Below, piece by piece: positions 46,069-56,871 of a DNA stretch of 64,000 nucleotides. Source of the stretch: Trichostrongylus colubriformis (taxonomy: Eukaryota > Nematoda > Chromadorea > Rhabditida > Trichostrongylidae); NCBI GenBank assembly GCA_963978905.1, contig OZ022258.1, positions 50,948,591-51,012,590 of the forward strand, in the 5' to 3' direction. Both the position numbers and the translations under genes were made by a program. A model generated the notes under the pieces. It was not told the origin of the DNA. It made no database searches and saw nothing but the letters and a program-made list of their open reading frames with translations. Position 1 is the stretch's first letter. Each line of letters begins with the position of its first letter.

Positions 46069-46404
46069 TATTATTAAAAGAACAACAATGATGGCAAAAG
46101 GGCAAAGCGATTCAAGTGTTTATTCCATAGCATTGAATCCCTGCTCCAATAAAGCCCCAATAACTAAATAATCACAACGCCGCATATGCATTTCTTGTAA
46201 TATATGGAAAATAGGAGGCACCGCTCTATATATCGGTTCTTTTCACTGCACAGCGTAGATATAAAAGACTCAATCGCCGCATAGAATGGGAAACGAAAGG
46301 TCAAGTAAAAGGGGGTCGTATTCGGTTCCCGTAGAAAGGGGGGGGGGGTTGGGAGGGGGTCGTACTGAATCGGCCATTTTCCTCGATACCTGGAAGTGCC
46401 CTGC

Positions 46405-46510
46405 TGGTATCTCGAAGGGATGGAAGACTTGCTGCCTGGGCGGGCATCAATGCGGGATTTGATCTCCGCGTCACGAGAGTGGAAGCGCTTCACCTGTCAC
46501 TACACCACCT
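46405..46510 (+). repeat. SINE-like repeat, 3' part
   Basis: TGCGGGATTTGATCTCCGCG and the flanking GGAAGACTTG and CACGAGAGTGGAAGCG match the copies at 11,340-11,450 and 52,545-52,650. Confidence 0.55.
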
Positions 46511-48460
46511 CCGCTCATCTTGTGATAACCACTGTGGAAACACTTCCATGAATGCCACTCTAAAACCAGATCATTCTTTGTCTCATTGATAAAAGTCACG
46601 AAAAGGGAAATAAAGGTTTTTCCATCAACACGATACACTTCTGTACGTGATAATTCTGTGGAATGGAGAACCTAGAGATGTGGTCAGGTTTTGTTTGATA
46701 AATAACCGAAACCGACACTCCCTTTACCCATAACGAAAATAAAGGGGACTGGCAACTGGGAAAGGGTTACTCAATCGATTCAAAAAGGAAAAAATCCCCT
46801 TTCTTCCGAGTTTTCCCGTTTCCCCGTGAAATTCAATTTCTTCTCATTTCCACTGGTAATGCTATACTTCGCGTAATTATAGAATATTAAAAAAGCGATA
46901 AACAAATAAATAGAACATCTGCTGGCGCCAGAGCGGTGTTTCGGGTTGTGAGAGAGGAGTAAAAGACCTGCATATGATTCACAGCCATGGGCGATGCACA
47001 TGATCTGACCAACTTTGTGACATAAGGGGGGTCGCCACAGGCATGACAACAAGTCACTTCGTTAAACTGAAGATTGAGCCATATTGTCAATAGCAAGCAC
47101 ATGATGTAAAATACTTACAAAAAGTCAAATAGTGTTCCAATGAGGCATATTCCGGTTCTGTATAGAACAACGTCCTGATTCATCCATGCAGCACCACTTC
47201 TCAAACACGTACCCCTACAGAAGTGAAACAGCGATTGTTTACTGTAAGAAGGGTCAAGTTACAGTCAACATTTGACAGAAGACACTCAAAAATTGGGTCC
47301 GTGAATGCACCGATAATTGTGAAGCAGTTTTCAGGATTGTCCAGAGTCCGCCTCAGACTCTTTCTGTTCGACCGCGTCCTGCAAGCTCCTAGTTTTGGGC
47401 TCAGAACCGGCTAAGAACCACGAGAAGCACAACACAGCAGAACTTGAACATGGTTGTTTGACGGAAAGAGCATCAAAGATAAGTACAAATAAATAAATAA
47501 ACAAGGATAAATGAATAACTTGTAGTTGACATGCGCAATAGATCTGACGTCCACGTTTTGATGTCATTTACACCTACAGAAATCTGATTGATGCCAATTA
47601 ACAGAGCTATAAATGGTACAGTCATCATGAGGGTTTACCGTACATTCACACGTAAAATATGTAAGGAGCACTAAGCGAGTGCATTACAACAATTCCACGT
47701 AGGGGTGGAAAAAGCTGAGGGAAGGTAAATCGCACCTGAAAACTTTTTTCCAATTGAGGAAATACTTGTTTCAATCACGGTGAGCTAGATACCCCAGATA
47801 TCGGCACAAGCCTACACCGTCAAATTATTGCCTTTCTGGCACCGTTAACCGTAACTTTTCTGTAAATGCACACGTCCCGTTCCACTGCACGCCCAACTTT
47901 TTAACCAGCCTACAGCGCGCGAACATTTCAAACATCTGCACCTCGGGAATAGGTACACATGATTCCATTATGGATAGTGGTTGTTCAAAAATTCGGAAGC
48001 TGGAAGAAGTCGTGGGCTAGACCTCTGTTATGAAAGGAGTTTATCTCAGGCTACTAAGAAACAGCCATATAGGGATACTACGCATCAACAACGAAAAATC
48101 GCGACCAAATCGAATAAAGTGCGTCCAAAATCAGACGTAGACAATGAATAAGCGTGGTAGTGATGATAACTTGGGTTATGGGTTACATCACACGAGCACC
48201 ATTTATTCTACGAACACCACGAAATGCGGTACTTAACAATTTCGCTCTTGTTCTGCAGTTTTTCGCTTTGTATAAAGTTCTTCGCTACCTTACGTTTTTC
48301 TGTGAATTTTTTGGCAGCCGAAAAAGGAAGTGCTTGCATGTTTGGACTTTAACGAAAATGCGACAGATGACGTCACTGAATAATTAAACTAACAGGATTC
48401 GACTAAGTAATGACGTAGATAGAAGATTGTGGAACTGAGTGGATTGGCGGCCGACACTCT

Positions 48461-48486
48461 TTGCATGGTCCTTCGGGACCATGCAA
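48461..48486. repeat. perfect 11-bp stem with TTCG tetraloop
   Basis: TTGCATGGTCC, TTCG, GGACCATGCAA. The C(TTCG)G loop is the exceptionally stable UUCG tetraloop if transcribed. It lies near the start of a 128-codon ORF (48,439-48,825) that shows no recognisable family. Confidence 0.85.
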
Positions 48487-48639
48487 GAACTCTTTTACAA
48501 TGCAAATGGCATCGGTAGGAAGAAGTTGGATGGGAAGCTCAAGAGCATAAGGCCTCATGCTAGTCCCGACAAAAAAATCTGCTATATTCCAGAAAAGGGA
48601 AGCAAAGCACGAAGTCGAAATGCTCTTAACTTATGGATA

Positions 48640-48708
48640 GAGGCGAAGAAATCCGCCGCGCGCGTTTATGCGAAAGTTCGACATAAGGCTACACGCCGCT
48701 TAAATGTG
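48640..48708. mobile_element. solo right end of the hAT-like GCGGCG MITE family
   Basis: GCGAAAGTTCGACATAAGGC then TACACGCC matches the right end at 28,870-28,894. No matching left end was found nearby. Confidence 0.55.
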
Positions 48709-49019
48709 CACCACACACACCTCAAATTCAGACGCTTCGACTGGGGGATGATAATTTTCCAAATATTTCTTGACGCCACGAAATGCATAAACTGCAGCAG
48801 TTCTCAGTTAACAAGAGGGTTTTGATACGACATTGCCACTCTGAGCCGACAATTAACAATGATGATCGGACACATAAATTTGAATATGAAAGTAACATTA
48901 GTGAAATAGAAATCGAATGAATAAGTATAATAATAATATAAACATAGAAAACGGTGTAGACAAGCAAGTAGAATGTCCTATTATAAATTGTTTTCCAAGA
49001 CTTGTTCATTTGTGCTCAA

Positions 49020-49086
49020 AAGGGATTGAACCCAGACATATGCTTTCCGCGCACAGAGCTCATCCATTACACCACGAAGATCTCCT
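49020..49086 (-). pseudogene. tRNA-like pseudogene
   Basis: Has an A box (TGGTGTAATGG) and a B box (GGTTCAATCC) at the correct spacing. A 5-bp anticodon stem (TGTGC with GCATA) closes a 7-base loop with GGA in the anticodon position (serine-like). Base 33 is C instead of T, and the acceptor and T stems do not pair, so it is not a working tRNA. It may be the head of a SINE. Confidence 0.5.
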
Positions 49087-50224
49087 TGTAGACTTCGGTG
49101 GCCTAATGTCTGGTTCATACTCGGTAACCTCTGGAATCATGGTTGATTTCTGGATTTCGTGATGGATTTCTATGTAACATTTTCTGCTTCCCACCTTCCC
49201 ACCTAAGTGGAAATCAACTGTTCACGTCAGAATATAACGGAAAAATTGAACAAGCCAATAAATAAACAAGAAGAAACTAGCAATGTCCCATCAGATGCGT
49301 AAAGTTGCAGATCTATAGAGCGCTGGGGTACACGTTAGTCGCATCTTGGCGTGCAGCAATTTGACCCAGATTATCCAAGCACGATAGCACTCAGCCGAGA
49401 AAAAAGAACCAACGACGACCACGACAACGATGGCGCCAACGCCGTCAGAAGGAGAATGGAGACCATTACAAACCGGTCCCGATGGTGACCGCAAGGACTT
49501 TTCTTGGCTTATTGACGTCACAGACATTTCCTATCATTCAGGACATTCAGGCCATATAATCAGATCTTATTCAAGACAACGATATTGCAGGAAATCGGTA
49601 AAGACTTCCTAGGCGCGCCGTACGCGCCATGCAACAGATTTTCTTTCAATATTGTGGATCAACTGGATGCTTGCATTAGACCTATACAGACACTTTTAGG
49701 AGCACAGGTAAGAAGAATTTGAATGTATTTTCAAGGAGGCGCTATTATTTTGCCGAAGCGTTTCCGATTACTAGCTCAGGCTCGATTCGATACTTTCCAT
49801 GAAAAAGCATGAACGTGGAAGTTCCTATAGTGGAAACATTGACAGATTCACATAAATTACATAACCTTTTCAAATATCGATACGGAGATATGCTAAGAGC
49901 CGGTTACGCGGGTCTAAGAACTACCAGCTTGAAAATTACGCGAGCTGCCATCCCTACTTCATACAAAACCGTTTAACCACAGCAAATCACAATAAACAGA
50001 AAAATAAACAGTATCTCCCACAATTCGCACAAGTCTGATTTACGTATGAACTTGAAAAAAAAAAACGCATCGATAAAGAAAAAGCCCAAACAAATTCTGA
50101 GAAGATGCAGAGCCGGTGTGAAAGCCGTGCCTAGCATCGGGTGGTCGAAAATTTGGATTGCGTGTCTAGATTGGGTCCGCATTTATACCAGCACCAGAGT
50201 ACAATGTACTACTATACGTGACAC

Positions 50225-50316
50225 GTAGTACTTCGTCACTTTTACCTAAGATTTTCTCGAATGCTCTATAGTAGTACTTCGACACTTTTACCTAAGATTT
50301 TCTAGAATGTTCTGTA
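50225..50316. repeat. tandem duplication, period 46 bp
   Basis: GTAGTACTTCG(T/A)CACTTTT then ACCTAAGATTTTCT occurs twice in a row. Confidence 0.85.
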
Positions 50317-50846
50317 AGAAAAGATGGAGAATCCCCTTGAAAGCCTTTGTCATCACCAATTTCACCATTCTGAGCAAAAAATTCAAAAGATCCATTCTGA
50401 AGAAGGAAAATACCTTTTTTTCACGGAGAGGATACATGAGTTAGTGCTTCATTGAACGTGATGTAGACGGAGTCAGTTGCTGGAGTACGGAATAGGAAGC
50501 TGAAAGGATTAGCGCATAACCCATGAAATGGGTGCTTATTCTGCTCACTACAAGTTTTGGCGGTGTACGTGTTTCCCCGATAGCATCTTACTGAGGTATC
50601 AATCGTAGCGATAATGCGTGGCTCCACCGTTCCATGCTCAGGCACGAATGGTTTCGAAGAAACCCCTTTATCAGCAAACTAACTTCCGTACCTTCGTACC
50701 TACTGCCTCAAAAGATCGGAGGGTCAAAGTTCGATTGAGTAGCGGTGTGAATGGATCCGACGTGCGTGACGAGCCTTTGAGTACTACACTATGAATGAAA
50801 CAAGGATGGAGACTGTTTATGAAGCACTCGAAATCTACTTAACCAT

Positions 50847-51108
50847 ATCACCCTAGGTGGGGTCGATTGGTCGAACTTTCGCGCGGCCGCCCGCGGCGAA
50901 TCCGAGTCGTTTGCAGCTTTATCTGTTCAATCGGCAATAACACAACATAGCCAACTTCCAAAGTTTCCAAACTGTAACTTTAAAGACCCTTCACGGTACC
51001 AGCCCATTGCTTCTTGAGCGAACATAATTTCAACGGCTCGTACTGACGGCGCCGCGAGGGCGACGCCGCTGGCGAAAATTCGACCAATTGACTCTCACCC
51101 CATCACCC
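50847..51108. mobile_element. hAT-like MITE with 8-bp target duplication ATCACCCT
   Basis: ATCACCCT lies at 50847-50854 and 51101-51108. The 246-bp body has ends with ATTGGTCGAACTTTCGC and, reversed, ATTGGTCGAATTTTCGC, plus the family's GCGGCCGCCCGCGGCGA and GGCGCCGCGAGGGCGACG blocks. Confidence 0.85.
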
Positions 51109-52379
51109 TTAGTATTGGACGAATACAAGTAGTTAAGGTTCTATAACTGTTCGTGATACGCCATACACTCTACCATCACTGATTTTAGCACACCTATTTG
51201 CATGGGAATTTGCTCGTTTCAGTGGCTTAATGCCAGCCAAGGTTCATTCCAGGATTTTGCTTCACTAAGAGGTTGATATCAATTTTTGAACCTAGACGAT
51301 GCTTCCTTCCAGAATGAGAACTGAATTTTGTTTGGTTCTTGTTTTCTATTTTGTCACGAGTTTGGTTTCAGTTTTTCGCCAAATGTTCTTGGTTCCCCTG
51401 GTAATTTGCTCTGCTTGGGTAGAAAGTCACAGAAATACCGGAAAAAGGGAAAACATTTTTTTTTGAAAAATTTTCCCACACCACCCTTGACCCTGCTATC
51501 AGGTGCAACAAGTAGCACCTATGACTGTCGTATGGCTTAGGATGAACTGTTGTATGGCTCATGATATACTTGAATGGATCTCATTTTCGTGTATCGTCTG
51601 CACCTCCTCCAATGGCTCATTCATTTCCTTTGGTCTAGGATTTGAAGAGCTATCACCATTAACTACCTACTAACTAACAAACTACTAACTACTGAGTCAC
51701 ACATTGCCCTTCAAACCTCTGCCCTTTGACAAGCATGATAGACACGCGAGCAGAAAGTTCAAGATGTCGTCATAAGGTATTCCCGCTAGTGATACATATT
51801 AAATTCAAAAACCCTTTAATTCATCAATAAATAAAATCTGTAGAATGTTGAATGAGAAAAGGAGAAAATGAGTGCTGCAAGCCAAATGAGTAGGCGATGT
51901 TCCTTTCAACATCATGGCCATAATGGAATCATCATATTAGCAACATGTTTATCACTAGCAAAATGTAGAATCGTGGATGAAAAAAGAGCGAGTCGCTATG
52001 CCAAAACACATGGAAAAACCACTTGATACGCGTAACTCATGCACATGTGATTTTTAACGATCACTAAGCAAATTTGGTTATAATTAAAAAGGAAAGTTGT
52101 AGATCACTCACAATGGGATACGCCACAAACTTAGAGTTGCCTCAGAGTGTGAAAACTGAAGGTAGGCTTCACATCTATGAGAAGAATGCAAGACAGGCAA
52201 AGATTAGTCCGTCTAGTAGATTTCAAGAAAAATAGACTAGAAAACGAATAGATTTTGAAACAGCGACGCGGTTATCTATCGTATTGTGGAGACGGGTCGA
52301 GTGCTCCTGTCGCAATCACTACTTGATGCCATGCTTTTAAATAATGTTCGAAGAATTAAATATTGCGGCGAAGATCAGT
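51109..52379. other. no recognisable gene
   Basis: AT-rich, short ORFs only; nothing further supported. Confidence 0.3.
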
Positions 52380-52655
52380 TCCTAACTGGAATGCCCCACA
52401 CATTCTAGCCCCATTCAGAATCGTTGTGAACAGGTAAATGCGACAAGGCCTATGCAATAACTTGCGGGGTCCAGACGATGTACAACCCAGGGCTTTCATC
52501 TTCCCAAATGAGTCTTGCACCTATTCATCCGCCTCGAGTGGATCGAAGACTTGGTTGGTCTGGGCGACAAGGTGTCGATACGGAATTTGATCCCCGCATC
52601 ATGCGACTGGAGTCAGCGTCACCCACTACACGATCTCTAGTTCAGGCTTCTAGGA
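52380..52655 (+). repeat. SINE-like repeat, longest copy
   Basis: 5' block CCCCACACATTCTAGCCCC, middle ATAACTTGCGGGGTCC, 3' block with GGAATTTGATCCCCGC. The same blocks occur in the same order at 11,215-11,460. Confidence 0.55.
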
Positions 52656-53562
52656 TACTTACAAGATTTATTTCTTTATCGGTCCTATATAACATATTGT
52701 TAGCTAGCGCTACAGAAAAACACTTCCTTGTCTATCATAGGCATCCCAGGTTCATATTTGACTGATCCCCACAAACCGTAGCGCCATCTGCCGCGCGACA
52801 TGTCGCGAGCGACTTTGTCTCATTGGCCAGCAGTGACTGTCGCTCTATTACTGTAGATAATCACTGAATCAGGTGGTCTCGGGAAACTTCAGGTGAAAAA
52901 AACGTGAACGATCCAGAAAACGAGAATTCGAAATAACGACCATCATCTACAAATATCTCAAAAATTGCTGTTTTATAAGAGCCAATCATCTGAGTGGGAA
53001 AGGACCTGTTGTCTAATCAAATTATCGACAGTAAAATAGGTTATTTCGCGACTATCCACATTCCAACGGGATTCTTCCGATTGTTGCCAAAAAAAGGTCA
53101 CCGACCTCATTCTAAACAGCTGTTCAATGAAACCTGATGGACTTCGACTTTTATTCAAAGAATGATGAACAGGAAGGGAAAAGAATAAAAAGAACAGCTA
53201 CTCGGAACAGTTTTTTCTAAATTTTACGTCAAAGGAAAATAAGGATTTTAACTTTCCAAGGCTAAGTGGAATAAGACACGCATTGATTTCTTTATGAAAT
53301 CAGGAGATGTTGGTATGGATGTTCGAAAAGTGCAGTGGACTCTAGAAGGGACATCAGAAAAAGAGAAATTACTTTTTCCGCAAAACGACATAGCCAACCT
53401 TACTCCAACTTTACAGTTTTTTCTTGTCTGTTTCACTACCATATACCTATACTAGGAACTAAAGCCTTCATAAGTTGCTTGAACCACCCTTGATACCGGA
53501 ACATAAAAATGGACTTACAAGGGAAGGTATTTTACTTCCCATGGAACTTTGAAATGAGACCC

Positions 53563-54571
53563 AGGAGGTTCGATAGAGCTTCGAACGCTGATTATAACTG
53601 TGAAAACCAAAATTGCCAAATGACATTGTGAAGCGAGTTACGAGGGGTCAAAGTTTGGCTGTGACACCTCATTGGCTAGGCACTTTGCCATCAGGCGGTT
53701 TGTTGAAATGGCCATTTGCATTGAGACACATACCACTGTACGCGCTTTTAAATGTTGATCTCAATCTGTATTCAGGATCTGTCAAAAAATTACCTGAATG
53801 AAGTTATGAAGGTTTTTCTGAAAAATAGAGTAATACCATTTCATGGTATGTTTGGGAGTCCATAGCGCGCGAGCCATACGTTTTCACGCAAAACCAGTGT
53901 GATTTTCGTGTTCAGGGGATCAAATTACCCTGTGGGACAAGTTTTCAGCCAATTCAAGAATTTGACCAGATCTCGGAAAAATTGATGGGCTATTGGCTGG
54001 CATCCCATTTAACAAAGGAGAAGTCGTTGACCCTTGCCCAGCAAATACTCTTATTTGGCACTTGTTACGTGCGTATAGTGTGATGGGCAAGTTTGATAGG
54101 TATGTTTAGGTTATCTTGTTCAGCTTGCAGGATCTTTTGTGGAAGGAAATTCAAAAACTCCTACTTAACCCAGGCCACCCCTAATTTTCCGAAGTTGGGC
54201 CAAAAACTGGATCCGGCTGGAAATTTGCACAGAGAGGTAATTCGACCCCCTACGCGCGAATATCATACAAGGAAACGTTTAAAAGTGAAAGAAAACCACT
54301 TACTGACAATGAAACACAAAATGCAAAAAAACCGCACCGGCGCGAAGCAAACCCACGGCCTCGCGTCTGCAGAACCGGGCCACTACCACCGAGCCACGTA
54401 GGCCACTACTGACTCTGCGCTACTCATGCTGTTGACGAAGCCTCTCGCCATTGAGATGTCACAGGCAAGCCACAGGCAAACTTTGACCCCTCGTAACTCA
54501 CCTTAGGATGCCATTTGGCAATTCTGGTTCTCACAGTTATAATCAGCGTTCGAAGCTCTATCGATCCTCCC
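53563..54571. mobile_element. 1-kb foldback element with arms of about 115 bp
   Basis: The left arm reads GGAGGTTCGATAGAGCTTCG and AACGCTGATTATAACTGTGA; the right arm, reversed, is nearly identical (GGAGGATCGATAGAGCTTCG). Both arms contain AGTTACGAGGGGTCAAAGTT. The centre (about 53,850-54,290) is a second, nested foldback related to the CCGTAGAACACGAA family (GGTCGAATTACCTCTC reversed; GATCAAATTACCCTGT). Confidence 0.8.
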
Positions 54572-56555
54572 TTGTTAGTTGTAGGTAAGTAATCCGCAAG
54601 AGACGCCGAATACACGCTCATTTGATAGCAAGTTACAGAAATCCACCCACTCGTCCTAATCAGTAGCGAAGATTTTAACGAAACGGCCCTCGACCAGTTC
54701 TCACTGGCATACATTATTTATTTATTATTTACACTCTTTGGTGGGCCCCACAAAAAACCAGCAGAAACATTAACTTGTAGATACGTTCGACTTGTAACAG
54801 AAAATGAAATACCACAACGAGCTACTCTACACATGTTGTTGCTTAATCGTTCAGTTCTTTGCACCTAACCCCCTATTGTTGGACGGGGATAGTCTAGTGA
54901 CAGGTGGCGTGCACTACACTCACATGGTGCGAGGGTCCAATCTTATGCACCAATGCCTGCCCAGGAGAACCAAACCTTTCATATCTTCTGAGTATGTGAA
55001 TTGGTACCAAACCTGCTTGAAGGATAAAAGCGCTGATCTGTACGTAGCTCGCATGGGCTTGCATGGGTCAAATCGCCACCGTGATTCTGAATGAACCCCT
55101 ATACCAATAAGGGTTTTGTTAACGTCAAAAACGTTACACATTTATGTTTCACACTGTTGCTTCTTGATGTTATAGAGCACCTATACATGCGTGTTGAATA
55201 AATAAATAAATAAATAAATAAATAAATAGATAGATAAATAAATAACTGAATAGTAAATAAATACGAAAGCTTTTTTATTGGAACATCTCCCAGCAACTCA
55301 GACGCAATCACCAGCATACCTCCAGCTCTTTTTCAAGACCAGGACAGGCAGTACCACCCCAAAAAAATGATCAGCGAAAAATAAGTGGAAAATTTCACAA
55401 TTTTGTCAAATTATGCACATTTCACTGAGGCGAAGCATGAAATTACTCCGAAATAAATATTTTGATTGGTAAGGTAGAGGTTTTAAGATACCAGAAATCA
55501 AAAGGAACGCTAATGATTTCATCACAATTTGACTGTATGTAATTGCCAGGTAACAACAATTTGTCATCGCATTCCAACCGCAATCTTCTACGTAAACAAT
55601 ATTATCTAAGAAAAGTAACTTCAAAGAGCACGTGGTCTACATACCTAAAAATAGCCAGCAAACGTATTGAAAAACTTTAAGAATTTTGGTGGTATAAATA
55701 ACTTTCTGAATAAATTTTGGCGGTATAAATAACTTTTTGGGATAGGCCACGCATCATAGTTCCATTGAGAACTGTGGTGGTAAGTGAATGTGTCTTAGCC
55801 ATATAGAGATATGGTACCCGAATTTTGTGGATCAACCCGATAACAGTAATAATAGTAATGACAATAAATAACTTAAGGCTGTCGTTAAGCAAACACTGCC
55901 AAATAGACGATATTAGACAAGAGGAAGCCAAGCGATGAACGAGGGCATCAGGTTTTACGCCGATCAGGTTTTCTCGAAATGCTGAGCGGCGGTCGTCGAT
56001 CCGATTCCATCTCATTCCACCACATTTTTCTATTGATAAACGTATAGGACGAAAAGAATTGCTCTAAAATTTCTCTCAAATTCTTTCGCTGTGTTCCCGT
56101 ACAAATCTCTGCCACTTTGGAGCCTTTCCCAACTTTTCCTCAGAAACGTCAGTTTTCCCGACTCTGGGCTATTCACTAACCTAATTGCCTAATGTCACAT
56201 ACGCACGGGCAGAGATATAATCTCAGCCAAAATTCTTGGAATACGCCATGAATTCGGCTTTCCTACAGTACCATAGGAATGAGCAAACAGGTAAATATGT
56301 GATGGGAAGGTGTTCGTCTTCCCGAAATTTCGTAAAAATCTGAATGTGGCCTCCCATCACTCCATTTTGCTTTCTGATGACCATTAAGTTTTGAAAACAA
56401 GCAGCAATAATAACTAAAATTATCAGAAATTCAACTAAATACATCTGACAAGCTTTCAAGCTCATCAGCGTTGCGTCCATATTACCCTACCACTTTATCA
56501 CGCTTGATACCGCAACAGCATTGATAACTTATATCAAATACACCATTAAAAAGAT
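54572..56555. other. no recognisable gene; AATA microsatellite and repeat pieces
   Basis: Holds (AATA)n at 55,196-55,245, a duplicated GGTATAAATAACTTT motif near 55,690 and 55,720, and the 5' block of the SINE-like family at about 55,742-55,815. The ORFs 54804-55094 and 55677-56015 are not recognised. Confidence 0.4.
55196..55245. repeat. (AATA)n microsatellite
   Basis: About ten AATA units with two TAGA variants inside. Confidence 0.9.
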
Positions 56556-56634
56556 GCGTTCATAGTGTATTGGATAAGCACGGTGCACGACCAACACAAT
56601 TCGTGGGATCGAGTCCTGTCCGAAGCATACGTTC
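56556..56634 (+). pseudogene. tRNA-like sequence
   Basis: A-box-like TAGTGTATTGG and B-box-like GGATCGAGTCC at tRNA spacing. The acceptor stem pairs poorly. It could be a tRNA relic or the promoter of a SINE. Confidence 0.4.
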
Positions 56635-56743
56635 TCGTACCAGTACTTATGGAAACTTCCCAGTGTTTTTCGATTTTCATTTGTTATTGATTGGATAAGC
56701 CATGCATTTTGATTCAGGGTTGTCCTATATATGTTGGTAGCAA

Positions 56744-56871
56744 AGCCGGGGTACAGCCATCCATATCCACTTCAGTTTTGTTCCTCAAATTGAAACCAAG
56801 TGAAAAAAGCCGAGGTACAGCCATCCATATCCACTTCAATTTTGTTCCTCAAATTGAAACCAGATGAAACT
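56744..56871. repeat. tandem duplication, period 64 bp
   Basis: GTACAGCCATCCATATCCAC then TTCA(G/A)TTTTGTTCCTCAAA occurs twice in a row with three or four differences. Confidence 0.88.
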
